From NCBI GenBank assembly GCA_014529385.2, contig CM043962.1:51347405-51411404 (forward strand): a stretch of DNA of 64,000 bases, in the 5' to 3' direction. Within the stretch, counting starts at the first letter, position 1. The number at the start of each line of letters is the position of its first letter. This document shows positions 1 to 12,217 of the stretch, one piece after another. The translations under genes and the position numbers were made by a program. The notes under the pieces were generated by a model. It was not told the DNA's origin and made no database searches. It worked only from the letters and a program-made list of their open reading frames with translations. This stretch comes from Adiantum capillus-veneris (taxonomy: Eukaryota > Streptophyta > Polypodiopsida > Polypodiales > Pteridaceae).

Positions 1-529
1 GGACTCGAACACAAGCAGCTGCGTGAAATAACCTCGAGAGATGCTAGCGTAACCGACCCAGCAGCGGCTTGATGCTGTCTTAGCTAACAACACATATTTA
101 TAAAAAAGATGGACCAGGAGCGACGCCCACAACCACCGGCTTCCCTGCGCGCGGCCGTTGCCGCCCTTGCTGAGGTCTCCTCCCCTCTCTTGCAGGGTTT
201 TGCACTGCCCAGCTCCCTTCCTGCACCATGCCTCTGCCTCCTCTTTGAGAGACCTTGCCCCCCTGTGCGACCTTCTCTCACGCTCTCTGCGCTCTGAAGC
301 GAATATTCTCGTTTATTGAGAGATTTTCTCATTTTCCACCAGCTGGTAGCCCCTACTCATTTTAGGAGAAATTTTAAGGTCTCTTGTGAAAATTCTTCTT
401 CTTCATCTCCCCCCCCCCGGCCGGTCTGTCAAAACCCTTAACAAGACGTAAAACGGCGTTAGTGCAAGCTCAAATCGTCGAGTGGTACGTTGTGCTCCCC
501 GATTGAGTGCGTGCCCGCGTGCGTGCGCG

Positions 530-530
530 C

Positions 531-604
<74 letters not shown>
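530..604 (+). repeat. (GT)n(GA)n microsatellite in TIM9 5' UTR
   Basis: About 10 GT units run directly into about 27 GA units, ending 22 bases before the TIM9 ATG. GA tracts in plant 5' leaders can bind BBR/BPC GAGA factors (known biology); whether this one does is not shown. Confidence 0.9.
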
Positions 605-608
<4 letters not shown>

Positions 609-613
609 TTACT

Positions 614-619
614 ATGTGA
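614..619 (+). promoter_or_regulatory. Start-stop uORF (ATG TGA)
   Basis: A minimal upstream ORF consisting of ATG followed at once by TGA ends 7 bases before the TIM9 start codon at 627. AUG-stop elements in plant leaders can stall ribosomes and lower translation of the main ORF. This is a sequence observation only, and it matters only if the mRNA starts upstream of 614. Confidence 0.4.
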
Positions 620-626
620 AGAAGGT

Positions 627-730
627 ATGGACGCCAGGAAGGGGATGGAACCGGGAGATTTAGACAACTTGTCAGAAGCTGACAAGTTGCGGATGGTCAC
701 GATGATTGATCAGCTTCAGGTGCGGGACAG
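627..730 (+). CDS. TIM9: TIM9 exon 1 (mitochondrial import translocase subunit Tim9)
   Basis: This exon encodes residues 1-34 and two bases of codon 35. Tim9 forms a hexameric chaperone with Tim10 in the mitochondrial intermembrane space and carries hydrophobic carrier proteins from TOM to the TIM22 inner-membrane translocase. The peptide ends in MVTMIDQLQVRD, the family's conserved N-terminal helix. The exon ends AG|GTGCAC; its last two bases (AG) join with C at 37939 to make Ser35, restoring the family string RDSLRMYNSL across the junction. The start at 627 is preferred because it gives a 96-residue protein, close to the usual 90-100; an in-frame Met at residue 7 is an alternative. Translation open beyond 730 shows no family similarity, as expected for intron. 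Confidence 0.9.
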
Positions 731-1640
731 GTGCACATTCATTGCTCCCAATTTCTCCTCTTGTAAGTTATGGTGTTTATGGAGGCAAGTTTTTCCTCCC
801 TGCTCAGAGATCTGTTGGTGTTTTCAAAACAACAAAGCATACAAAAATGTAACTTCGAAAGAGGTTTAAGTGCTGTTTCTGGTAAACATTTTAACACCAT
901 TGTAAGGCAGTGAAGAGATCATTTGAAGACTAGCTGTACTTATGCCTTGTTTTGATATAGTCTTCAAGGTATTTTGTGAGTATAGAACCTATTTCTGACA
1001 ATAAGAGATGTGCTTCAACTATCCATTTTTTGAGCATTATGTTTCAAAGTTACAATATGTTTGATATTGCCATAATGTTTGGTTGATCTGAAACTCACAC
1101 TTTACAGAGGATCCTCTGGTAGTCCTTGACGATCACTCTCCATGTCCCCATCCTATAGTGTAGTCATTAGCCACATTACGAACACTTCGACTACTGTGGC
1201 TGAAGCTGCCAAGGGATTAGAGTTCAAGTATGGTGATCATACTTTGATTGTTTACAAACGAGTCAAGGGTCATATTTATAGGACTTTTTAATTGCCCTTA
1301 AGCTAAGGTTGGTTCACAGCTCACACCCGGTGGCCAATGCTGCAAGTATTAATTATGATAGGGTCAAATTGACAACAAAAGATGCAAAATGATGGTCGAA
1401 AACAGTGGTGAGTGTAGTGGTCACACTTTGAATGCCCTAAAGCAATCAACGATCATAGTTATAAGACTTCTTAATCGCCCTTAAACTGAAGGCTAGTTCA
1501 TACTTCAAACCTGGTGGCCAATGCTGTAAGCAATTAGCTTGATGCCGTTGAAGTAATATTAAAAGATGCAAAAGGATGGTCGAAAACAACAGTAAGAAGG
1601 CGATGCAAGACCCCTTTCATGTATAGCTGGTATACCTCTT
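731..1640. other. Non-coding intron start with 183-bp tandem repeat
   Basis: No coding similarity is seen. Between about 1232 and 1597 two diverged copies of a unit of about 183 bp stand in tandem (for example the GGTGGCCAATGCTG / GGTGGCCAATGCTG blocks near 1330 and 1512, each followed by AAAAGATGCAAAA and GATGGTCGAAAAC). The rest of the stretch is unremarkable AT-rich DNA. Confidence 0.6.
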
Positions 1641-2164
1641 AGAAACAACATTGTTGACGTTGTGGAGACACCTTGAGAAACCGGTGTTAGTTTGGAAGCT
1701 GAGCATCTCTTCATATCTTGTCTTAAATCGGTAGTAGGGTCATGGTGGGGGATTGTGTGTAAGCCCTTGCTATCGGGGCCCTATGTGTGCAGTTCGCCTG
1801 CTCAAGCTTGTGATGGCCGATGCCATTGCCCCTTTGCGTGCCCTCCTTCCTATAGCTGTCGTGTTGCATGTGTGGTTCACAGCTTCGTCAGTGGAGGTTC
1901 TCACTGTTTGTGCTTTCATAATTGAGGCTGAAAGCACAAATTTTGTTGCATATCTTTCATGTTGGTAGATCTGAACACCTACCATGTCAGGAGGTCTATA
2001 AGCTGGCCCGCGATTTGTGGTGCATGTTGCAATCAGTTGCTCTGAGAGATTGGTGGGTAGCTTTGTTCCGGTTCAGGCTTCAGCTTCTACTCTCTTTCAA
2101 GCTGTTGTGGTCATGCCACATTACCACTCTGTGAGATACCCCACTCTCTCCCCCCCTCCCCTAC
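1640..2164. mobile_element. Relic ending in a family-B LTR terminus
   Basis: No gene is supported in this stretch. Its right part (2112-2136, ATGCCACATTACC..GTGAGA followed by a C-rich tract) matches the right terminus of the family-B LTR seen at 11046, 27446 and 31850, including the adjoining polypyrimidine tract. The left boundary is not visible. Confidence 0.45.
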
Positions 2165-2429
<265 letters not shown>

Positions 2430-3673
2430 CACGAACCTGCTCCCAAGCAGCGTGTGAACGTGTCCGGCTGTGCGTGATCGAGACTACTCTCTCTGTATGG
2501 TAGTCACTGCCGCCCAGGACAGTGCTTACGCTGTCACGAGATGGGACACTTGGCGCTAGATTGCCCCACCCAGCCATGTCATCGGCGGCAACAACAGCCG
2601 GCCCGCGGCAGTCATGCTCAGCCACGTGGTCAGCGCCAACAGCAGGTTCCTACTTCTCACCCATCTACTACTCAAGCACCTCAGCAGCCTACAGGCGCTC
2701 CTCGAGCTCCCGCCCTCCCTGTTCCTCCCTCCGCTTCAGCTCACACTGAGGCAGCATGGCAGAGAGTGGGTCGTAATCATTCCTTTCGTCCTCGTCAGCA
2801 ACCAGCAGCGCAGCCAGCTCCCAGTGTTACCTCTCTAGCTCCCTCTCAGGTTTCCACCACCCCCTTACCCCCTGCATCTCCTCGCCATTCTTCTTCTTCG
2901 CGACAGGACCACTTACCTCTGCTACCAGCTCCTCCTTCACCTGCAGTTCCTCCGTCCGCTCCTTCCCCTCTTCCTGAGGTCCCTGTTTCTATGCAGATGG
3001 ATCATTCACCGCTACTACCTCTCCTTCTCCTCCTCTTCCTCTCGCCCTTACTCTCCCCCCTCCACCTTCTGGTCCTCCCCCTCCCTCAGCAGCTCATACT
3101 TACGTCTCACGCAGTTTTCTCAGCTCTTGCCCTCTTTTCTGGGGCACTCATCGGGCTGAGATGTGCGGTGACTCGGAAGGGCCATTGCGGGTGCAGCTCT
3201 ATCTTATGCATCACAAGACAGGTTGTGTTCCCTCTTTAATAGGCAGTCGCTCTCAGCCTACCTATTCCTTTTTCCTTCCATTCCATGTTGCTCAGGAATG
3301 GTCCGAGGATCAGGTTCTACATTTTGTGCACGCATAGACTATGGCTCAGCTTCATTTATGGTTGGCTCCTTCCGCTCTTGATGTTTTGTCTCCCCACTAC
3401 CCTTCATGTATTGGTGCTATGGAGTGGAGTGATGTTTATGCTTGCTATTCACTGCCTATGGTCATTCATGTATCCTCAGATGTGGTGCTTCCTATGTCTA
3501 TGTGCATTTGGGGTGTCAAAGCTGCAGCATCGGTAATGCAATGTAAACAAGCTGAGGTCCGCAGTTGGTGCAATGAGACACCATATCTTAGAGAGGGCTT
3601 GCGGGTAGCTTTCCTACCGCCTGAAGCTCACCCCTTGGATGGCCTAGCTGCCTCCAAGAAGATGCGCAGTTAG
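2430..3673 (+). pseudogene. LINE-1 ORF1 (zinc-knuckle protein), disrupted
   Basis: ORF1 of an L1-like non-LTR retrotransposon, an RNA-binding protein. A CCHC knuckle (C-LR-C-HEMG-H-LALD-C) sits at about 2523-2566, followed by a long Pro/Gln/Ser-rich linker. The reading frame is open from about 2430 to 3239 and then continues in another frame from about 3110 to 3673, with one internal TAG just before 3341. At least one frameshift and one stop therefore break it. The 5' end is not recognisable as a full ORF1 start, so the element may be 5' truncated. ORF2 starts within a few bases of the ORF1 stop at 3671-3673, normal for this class. Confidence 0.7.
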
Positions 3674-3676
3674 TAG

Positions 3677-4234
3677 TTACATGTAGTTTCTTGGAATGTT
3701 AATGGTTTACAGACTTCTCGGGTAAAAGGTTCCCGTAAGCTTTTACTTCGCAGAGATTTACACTCTCATGTAGTGGGCACTGTGGATATATTGCTAGTAC
3801 AGGAGCATAAGATTGCCACTCCCTTTGGAAATCTCATGCCCTCGGGCGCCCGCACTTTTTGGGAGCCTGCTCTGGGCCTTCATGGACAGAGTTGCGGTGT
3901 ATGCATCTCAGTGGGACCACGTTACTTAGCCTCAGTTCAGCAGCATGGCACCCTTGTCGCTGGCAGAGCAGTTTATGTTTCTATTCGGATTCGGGAATCT
4001 ATCATTGGTTTTATGTCAGTCTATGCACCCACTACTCCTCGGGAGAGGGCTACATATTGGTCCTCTTTGGCTGCTGTTCTACCTGCTGTAGACTCTTGGG
4101 TTGTTGGAGGTGACTTCAACAACGTTGAGAGCGACTCTGATTGGCAAGCCATCACACCTCTAGTTCTATCATCCATCTCTCCCGATGAGCAAGCCATCAC
4201 GCCTCCAGTTCTATCATCCATCTCTCCCCGATGA
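3677..4234 (+). pseudogene. LINE-1 ORF2, endonuclease domain
   Basis: N-terminal apurinic-like (exonuclease-endonuclease-phosphatase) endonuclease of a LINE ORF2, which nicks target DNA to prime reverse transcription. Visible motifs are SWNVNGL near the start, LLVQEHK and GDFNNVESD. The frame terminates at 4234 inside the domain after an in-frame 45-bp tandem duplication (copies start at 4144 and 4189). The remainder of the domain (about 4235-4560) is in other frames. Confidence 0.8.
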
Positions 4235-7200
4235 GCAGCCAGCTTGGGATCGATTTCTTCTAGCTATTCAGGGTGTTGACGCCTGGCATATACCCTCTTT
4301 TGGTCACCACCCTGCTACACTTCATTACTCTTGAGGGTTTCAGAGACAGCAGGGGAGATTATTAGAGCGTCTTGATCGTTTTACATTGGCCTTTGGGCAG
4401 CAGCTCTAGGTGGATTCACTACTATATGGAGAGGGACCAGCCTCTCAGATCATTACCCATCTCATTGTTTATCTCCTTCACTAGATCCTTTGCACAGAGG
4501 TGAGGCTGCCGCATCCCTGACAGTGTTCTCACCACTCCAGTATTGCAACAACAGATTTGTGACTTATGGTCCACGGATGCTTCTTATTGTGGACCCCTGG
4601 AGAGTTTCTTGCTCATTGCATTACTCAGTCTAGTATTTACTGCCGTGATCAGACCGCTATTATTCATCGTCAGTTGAGGGTACGCGAGTCTGATCTTCAC
4701 ATCTCTCTTGGTTCCACTCAGTGCTTGCTCGAGGAGTGGCCTCAGGATGCTTCTCTCTGGTAGACAGAGAGAGCTCACAGAGGAGATTCGTCGCGTACAT
4801 GAGGCTAGGTCTGAGTTCACTCATCATGCTTCAGTATCTCATTGGATAGCTAAAGCTAATCGAATGAATAAAGACTTCTTTGTTGCGCATAAAGAGCGCC
4901 CTCCTGGCACCACCCTTCGGACTCTGTGCGATGCTCAGGGGACACTACATATGCATCCTGATGTTATACTTGATATGTCTGCAGATTATTTTGAGACATT
5001 GTTCACTGCTGATGTATGCACTATTGAGGTGTTACATGCACGTGAGCAGATCTGGCATCACACGCGACACCGTTGTATCGACACTATGGCAGAGATCTTG
5101 TTGGCACCCTTCACACTTGCAGAGCTCCATGCTGCTATGGAGAGTCTTGATCCATCCTCCTGTCCAGGAGAGGATGGCCTCACTAGAGCTTTCTTTTTGA
5201 CATATTGGGATGTATTGCATATACCACTGCTTCGCGGTTGTCAGGACATCTTTGCATCAGGATATATGCATCCGGATCTTTGTTCAGGTCTCATATATCT
5301 CTTATTCCGAAGGGGAGTGACACCACTCAGCTCCGACAGTGGAGACCTATTACCCTACTCCCTTCAGTCTATAAGATATTAGCGTTAATAATCAGCCATC
5401 GCTTGCGGCCGTTCTTTTCATACTTCTCAGACAGGCTTTGTCATGGATCGATGCATCCTGGATAATATCTTCACTTTTTATGAGGCAGTGGAGTGGGCCA
5501 GATCATCTTCTGAGCCTCTCGCTTTTTTCATCCTTGACTTCGAGAAAGCATACGATCGTGTTGAGTGGGACTTTCTCGAAGGAACATTAGCCAGGATGGG
5601 TTTCCCTTCGAGATGGATCTCAGGCATTTCCGCTCTCTTCAGGACTGCCAGCAGTGCTATTCTATTGGTGGTCGTGTCAGTCGCAGTTTTGAGCTTTCTC
5701 GATCTGTTCGTCAGGGATGTCCTCTAGCAGCATATCTGTATCTGTTTGTAGGAGAGACTATGTCCGACTTTCTTCGTGCTCAGAGTCATGCATTTTGTGG
5801 CTTGACCATGCCAGTACCTACAGCTCCAGACCTTATCGATCAGGAGTTTGCTGATGATACTATGCTCATGTTACGCTATTTGCTAGTTGCTCTTGATGCC
5901 ATGCGGGAGGCCCTAGAGGTTTTTTGCATTGCCAGTGGTGCATGCATTAACTGGCATAAATCCTATGGGTTACTGGTTGGCAGGGATGACATACCTACTT
6001 GGGGGGTAGCTGATGGTTTCACATGGCTGCGACCGGGTCAGACATGCAGATATCTGGGCTTTCAGGTTGGATTAGATGTTACCTCACAGCAACAGTTTGC
6101 ACCCGTACTATAGTCTATTCGCAGGAAGCTATGCCATTGGTCTTCACGTCATCTGTCGTTGGTTGGTCGTGCATTGGTCGCCAACCAGGTCATTCTGGCT
6201 ACAGTATGGTATACGGCTTCTTGTTGGATGTTACATTCTGGTGTGATGGCTCCGCTCCGCCGCCTAGTGCGGAACTTTTTATGGAGTGGCACAGACGGGA
6301 CTATTGATACCCGTGCTTGAGTTCGCTGGTCCACGATCATTCGTCTTGGGTCAAAGGGAGGCCTTGGCATTATTGATCCAGAGTTACAGAGCCGCGCCCT
6401 TCTTACCAAGCTTATTGTTCGGGGTCTTTTTCTCGGACAAGAACCTTGGAAGATGCTTCTTCAGGCCGCTCTTTGCGCAGTGACTCCACGACTCGGCACT
6501 AGAGATGGTCATACTTGGCAGACAGGGTATCGTTTTCTCTTTACGGATGCCCCCTTGTCCACCACCTCCCTCTCCCCCTTCATCCGATCACTCCTTCAGA
6601 TTTGGGTTTCCAACTTTCCATGCGACGGGCTATCATACGCTCACCTCCCTCATGTCGTGAGGAGATTGAGCGCCAGCCTCTCATTTGGAATGCTGCAGTT
6701 CTTGATTCTTCGGTTGATCCACCCCGTTAGCTTGGAGAGAGGACTCACATTGATTGCGTTGCCTGGGACGCTGGCCCTGCTGCCTCTATGCGGTTGTTTC
6801 ATCAGACACGGATGCTAGATGCTGATTTTGTGGCAGAACATTATGACATTGGTCGCGGGGTGACAGACAGATTGCTTGAGATTGATTCCGTCGTTCCTTC
6901 ACAATGGGATGCAGTCATGAGAGGCACGGTTCAGATGCCTCCCCATTGTGGCTGGGAAGGCCTCTTTGCTTAGAGCACTCTCTTATTAGTTCGTTTAGAC
7001 ACCATGCTGTTCACAATTGATACTGACCAGTCTGAGGGGATTCATGCTAGATTGACATATGATGCCACCTTTCCGCACCCTGTCCTTCCCAGAGCTCGAT
7101 GGGAGGCCATCAGAGTAGTTGGCTCCCGCAAGAAGCGTCGTTGTGTTGATCCTCGTTTCGCTTCCGTTGATGCTGCACTTTGGAGGCTTTGGGTGTGGGA

Positions 7201-7780
7201 GGGTCGTGCCCGATCTCAGCTTTATTGGGACCTAGGAGAGTGGCATTGGCCTCACTCTGACCCCACCTGTGTACCTGTATCCTTCTTTGAGTACACTGTC
7301 AGGATTGGACGGTTAGCATTGATGAGACAGCAGCCAGAGTAGCCCACTCGTATGCGTTTCTGGTTACGTTCATGTCTCTCTCATGCCTATCTGCAGCAGT
7401 TTTGGTCCGCCATCTGGGATTTACATGCGGCTTGTCGTATTTCTTTTTTCATGTGGATGATTGCGCATGCGGGACTTCCAATTGGGACTTGGCTAGCTAC
7501 TATGGGTCATGATCCGTTATGTACTCACTGTCCTTTGCGACTCCCTGAGTCACCTGCACATTGTCTTTGGTCATGCTCAACTTCCCATGTAGTGTGGCTT
7601 GCAGTTTGCTTTCTACTTAGCAGAGCAGGTGTTCAGCATGGATTTCTTACTTGGGGATCTGTCTCATGGTTGATGCCGATGCCGATGCCCGGCCCCCATC
7701 TTTTTTATGAGGGCTCAGACACAGATCCAGCCTTTATGCTTACCTCGGCTGGTTATCGGTGAGGGACTTTGGCTATGCTA
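4235..7780 (+). pseudogene. LINE-1 ORF2, reverse transcriptase and zf-RVT, fragmented
   Basis: The RT and C-terminal parts of ORF2 are spread over at least eight frames and so are dead. Readable pieces are: SSCPGEDGLTRAFF (about 5155); LIPKGSDTTQLRQWRPITLL (about 5310); FFILDFEKAYDRVEWDFL with the motif A aspartate (5525-5580); RQGCPLAAYLYLF, motif B (about 5710); FADDTML, catalytic motif C (about 5847-5870). The C-terminal zf-RVT domain, which binds nucleic acid, is at 7352-7650 with CTHC..HCLWSC. The order EN-RT-zf-RVT is typical of plant L1 elements. The orientation is the same as TIM9. Confidence 0.85.
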
Positions 7781-8189
7781 CCACAGATTGCTTGGTAGGG
7801 GGATTCTCAGACACGTGATGAGGTTTTTTCAGTCATCACTAGTATTACACTATGGAATGTTTGGAGAGCTCGTTGTCTCCACATTCTCAGCGTGGCTCCA
7901 CAGCTCCTTCAGGATACCCTCACTGCCACGCCGATTTGCCTTCCTTGGGCGTTTGGCACGATCCCCACTCTTCTTCACACTTACAGGTGGACAGATTATG
8001 TGGCATTATGCCCCTCCTCGGTGGTTTCTCCTCCACTCGTCACATCGACCACCGTGAGATTGTTTTAGTCGAGTTGTCACTATAGTGGCTCTCTTCCTTA
8101 CATTCAGCTTGTACACCCCACGTGATAGGCTATTTTGGCTTCTGTTGGGGATTATATTGTACTCAATAATATACAGCCCTGACTTTTTC

Positions 8190-8191
<2 letters not shown>

Positions 8192-8266
<75 letters not shown>

Positions 8267-9260
8267 GACACCAGATGGGGTCCCAAACCCCCGTCCAAGG
8301 GCCCGCCTCTCTATTGCTAGAGAGGTATTTGCTTTAGATTGCACAAAGTCTGGTACAATGCTTCTAGGTGCTGTGGTAGTGATGATGACGATGATGGGAG
8401 ACCGTGACGATGACGACGCTGTCGTCGTCAAGTCCGGGATCTATGACGATGGCGACGAAGGTGTCGTTGTCAAGATAGGGATCTGCGATGACGGTGATGG
8501 TGTCGACGGCGATGGCGTCAGGCTGATAACTGAAAACGCTAGGTTTTTTGGTTGTGGATCTGCTACTGCGGCGTACTGCGGCTTGGATCTGCAACCGCTT
8601 CGTGGGCTAGGGCTGAAATGCAAAAACATTGGCTGATCTGGCTGAAAATCTAGAAACGCTGGGCTGATCTACTGAAATTTGGAAACGCTAGGCTGATCCC
8701 TATCTTGACAGGGAAACTGGCAAGGATCTGCTCCCGGGTGGGAGCGGGTTCTCGCGAGGCTAAGGGCTGAAAACTGAAACGCTGATGAAGGCTGAAAATG
8801 GTGAGGATGGATCTCTAAAAACGCTGGCTGATCTTGTAAGAAAACGTTGGGGCAAGCTGTCTGGTTGCACTCTACACTCTTGTGCACTTAGCTTGTCTTC
8901 TGCTTCTACTGAGTGCCCAATGGGTTTGATTTATAGGAACTATATGTTGGGTAGGGCAAGCTTTTCAACAAACTAACAAAAAAGAATTTCAAAAGTTATT
9001 TTTAATAAAATGACTTATAAGAGGTGTCACACACGTGAGGTTGGAACTACAACCATGCGGTGGAAAATGCTCATGCTAGGTACTAGCTACTGATGCTAAT
9101 GATCTTGGGTTGTGCAATCAGAGGGTATGCAGCTACTTTAAGTGCCTGGACATGCACGGCCTGCGGAGTCCGGACAAGCTCACAAAGGTGCCAGAACACT
9201 TCCTAGGCTTCCTAAACCCTAGAAGTAGACGTACACATAGGGTTGGATGTGCATGTGACA
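8192..9260 (-). mobile_element. Family-A LTR, right piece
   Basis: This piece resumes with a GA tract (8192-8265), then CGACACCAGATGG, a CCAAGGGCCC block, GAGAGGTATTTGC and ATTGCACAAA, the same order as other family-A LTRs. GAC/GAT triplet runs (8380-8510) and several AAAACGCT copies (8535-8820) follow. It ends GTTGGATGTGCATGTGACA at 9260, matching the right terminus of family A. A C-rich tract (CATGCCCCCTTCT) follows, which on the minus strand is a polypurine tract, so this is a minus-oriented 3' LTR. With the 2165-2428 piece it sums to about 1.33 kb, close to the 1.15-1.2 kb of intact copies given the longer GA tract. Confidence 0.65.
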
Positions 9261-10376
9261 CATGCCCCCTTCTAAAAAGGGAAAAAACAGAAAAAGATTG
9301 CCCTCGATTATGCCTTCAAACAAACCTAAAACGGATTCTTTAGTAGACACTTGACTCCTTAGAAAGATTCCGATGATCATGCCCAAAAGACAATTCATTC
9401 ACAAAGCATGCACTAGCACATATCCTTATCCATTTTTGAAAACGGTCAAGAATAACACAATTCACAACGCACATTGAACATTCAGGTTTTTAATCCAGAC
9501 TTCACACTAGATCTTTGATGATTTACACTAGATCTATGATAACAGTGATCAATCATCAATCACTTGGTCCTTCTCGGACTTAGATGCAATCAATCTATCT
9601 AGATTCTAGCCATGACATCCAAGCCTCACCGTCCTCTATATGGATATCTATGGCAAATTAGAATCACCTCACTAGTGAAATCTCTCAAGACATAATGCTA
9701 CCACTAGGCAAAATACCGTCAGCCTATATCCATGATTATTCTAACAAGAGATAACCATAAGACTTCTATTCACAATCGTGTTGATATTTTTTTTTAAGAG
9801 CGAAGTGGCTTCTTCGATGGAGTAGGCACTGTACTAGACTCAACGATTGAAAGATGGGTTGAGCTCTACACAAAAGCTCCTCACATCTAGAGATTCAATG
9901 ACACGATCTTTTCGACGTGAGGACTATTTGCCAAGGAGTTTCCTTCCAATCATTTTCACTTAGTAGTAGTCTAGAAGATCACGGTCTAAATCTATCAATT
10001 TGAATATCTCACTACCTGAATCATGTTTCACTTGCACCGTGCACGTGTTGATCACACTTGCTACCATGCTGAAAAACGCTAGGGGATGAGGCTACGGATG
10101 GGTTGGCTGCCCATAAGGTACCGTGGGTACTAACTTTTAATGATTTAGTGGTGACCTTGGGGTCATTTTTATATGTAACTAATTTATTAGTGACCTTGGG
10201 GTCAGCTATCCGGCAAGGCTTAATAAAGACCCACGATTCTGCAAATGCTGGATAAAATTGTCAGTTATTAATAATAATAAGTTTAAGAACCTACTAATAA
10301 GAGGTGCTTCATATGTAGAAACTACCTAGGCTTGGTACTAATGCAATGTATGGGAACACTCCATAATGCCTACCGT
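9261..10376. other. Non-coding stretch next to family-A LTR
   Basis: AT-rich sequence with no protein similarity in any frame. By position it would be the internal region adjoining the 3' LTR that ends at 9260, but no gag, protease or pol residue strings are visible. It runs into a family-B LTR at about 10377. Confidence 0.4.
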
Positions 10377-11046
10377 AATAGACTTGGACACCCCAAGCCA
10401 AAGATCTAATGCAACACACGCGAGAGAATCTTAAAGAACCGAACAAAAGTGAGACAAAGAGACGACATGGCATGGCGGAGTTTCACACCCAAAGATATTG
10501 GCCTTAGAGACTTGGCGCCCCTTCTTGGTATTTCTTTATTATTAAGCTTCCACAAGTAGAAGGTCCGAGGGTCCTCTCTCCACAATGCTCCCAAAGGCCC
10601 TTGGCCAAAAGCACTTACATGAAAAGCAATAGTTCTAAAAGCATTTGGGACCCAAAAGCTAGCGCTAGCCTCTAGGTTACCAACAATGTAAAACGCAGAA
10701 AGCTGTACACTTGCCACGTTAGCACCTGTCAGCGAAAAACACGGAATTGTCCTTATAGTTTGCCATGCCAGCATGTCAACGTGATTTTCGGCATGTTCGT
10801 ATAGTAGTGCCAGGTTGGCAGTTTTTACACTAATCTTTTGTGTGCGAGTGTTCTACTTAATGTTAAATATCTTTAGTCACTTGGGCCCCATCAGACGAGG
10901 TCCCATAAGTTGGTTAAAACTTTTCAAATAATTTGCCCCATTCGGTGAAGTTGGTGAGTACGCCTCCTCCTGCTGCTTCTAGGGTAAAGGCCCTCTCCTG
11001 TCTGAGTTGTGTCCTTCAGGCCATGCCACATCATCACTTTGTGACA
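10377..11046 (-). mobile_element. Family-B LTR (minus orientation)
   Basis: The left end (GACTTGGACACCCCAAG) and the right end (GCCACATCATCACTTTGTGACA) match the termini of the LTR at 30734-31850. Shared internal landmarks are the GGCGCCCCTTC..GGTATTTCTTTA block, CAAAAGCA repeats and CATGCCAGCATGTCA. A C-rich tract (11049-11078) follows on the right, the expected polypurine tract of a minus-oriented 3' LTR. It is shorter than the 1.12-kb copy, so internally deleted. Confidence 0.6.
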
Positions 11047-11179
11047 TACCCTCCCCCCCCACCACCCCCCTCCCCTTGAAAGAATTATATTCGCTCTTGT
11101 TTATGCTTGCAAAACAGACAACTAGTTCAGTAGACAGTGGTAAGTACTGACGTACTAGACCTCCAACATCCAGAGCAGG

Positions 11180-12217
11180 AGGTTAGAGGACCATTTTGCT
11201 GCGAGCCTGCCTAGATCTTGGGAGCTGTTGAGGAGTGGCATAGAGCAGCATCAGCCCACTTGCACGGAGGAGTGCTTGAGGCAACCCCTTGTTTGGAACC
11301 TCATGGTCATCACGCAGAGAGGCCACCTGGTTGGTAGAGTTCGTACCTCACATGTTCTTTGAGATCTAGGGTGAGGGTCGCCTTCACAGAGTCTCAGTAA
11401 AGGCTCCTCAGTTTGTCGAGTGCTGCTTTTAGAGGATACGAGTTTTGGACTCAAGGGGAGGACCTATGTCTTAGATCTCGACCCTGCAGCTCTTGAGACA
11501 GGCCACTGGCAGCTTTGGGCTTGGGAGAGCTGCCCTCTAGCACAAGTGCAGTGGGAGCCTGGAGAGTGGTTCTGGAGAGACCCTTTCTCTTCAGCCGATC
11601 ACGTTGGGATCCCATTCTTTCAATACACAGTTCGACTGGGGTGTCACATACTGGCAGCACGGAGGGAGGCTCGTCCTACTACAACACTTCATTGGTAGGA
11701 GGGTCTCACAGTTGAGTTCCTGTGAGGTTTTTGTGAGCCGTTGTGGGACTCCAGATAGCCGAGGAGAGTCACTTTGTTCCAGTTGCTTGTTACACTCAGA
11801 GCTATAATAGTTGGGAGTTGGTTAGTACACAATGGCTTTTTGACAGCGTGTGCAGCTTGTGGTCATCCTTTGGAGAGTCAGCGACACTGTTTGTGGGACT
11901 GTCCCATGGCACAACAGGTTTGGCTTGGGTTCTTCGGCTGATGCGAACTCTTTCCACAGCTTGACAATACACTTGGGAGTGCTGCAGCCTGGTCCACTTT
12001 TACGGGCCCTGCGTTGCAGTTTGAGTTGGCTTCCACCTAGGTTGACCTACACTTCAGCTTGCCACATAGCTTACCCCCCAAGAGTGGTGCAGTGAGAGAG
12101 TGGTGTGTTGGGAGCTCATCTGTGGCTTGACACTTTGGTTCTTTTGGCGGGTCCGCTGCTTCCACATTTTTGAGGCTCGCCCCGTTCCACCAGCGAAGAT
12201 TGTTCGTGATTTTTGGT
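11180..12217 (+). pseudogene. LINE-2 ORF2 C-terminal fragment, left part
   Basis: A second LINE of the same type as LINE-1. EECLRQPLVWN near 11270 parallels CREEIERQPLIWN of LINE-1, and the ALETGHWQLWAWE..FFQYTVRLG stretch (11480-11635) parallels LINE-1 ALWRLWVWE..FFEYTVRIG. A zf-RVT motif (ACGHPLES..HCLWDCP..QQVW) lies at 11850-11925. Frames are broken. The 3' part continues after the nested LTR elements: KIVRDFW ends at 12217 and LELIHTLKG resumes at 22419, in frame. Confidence 0.75.

Larger units (their letters stand above)
1..626 (+). promoter_or_regulatory. TIM9 upstream region and 5' UTR
   Basis: No coding region is credible here. A TATA-like string (TATAAAAA) lies at 99-106, and pyrimidine-rich sequence follows around 176-300 and 380-420. 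The two opposed small ORFs over 84-332 are mirror images of one another and look spurious. The transcription start cannot be fixed; if the TATA string is used the 5' UTR would be about 490 nt and could contain an intron. The last 100 bases hold a GT/GA microsatellite and a start-stop uORF, listed separately. Confidence 0.35.

Noticed and set aside
8380-8510. Gene encoding an Asp-rich protein (GDRDDDDAVVV..)
   Set aside because: It is a GAC/GAT triplet-rich stretch inside the LTR, open on both strands.
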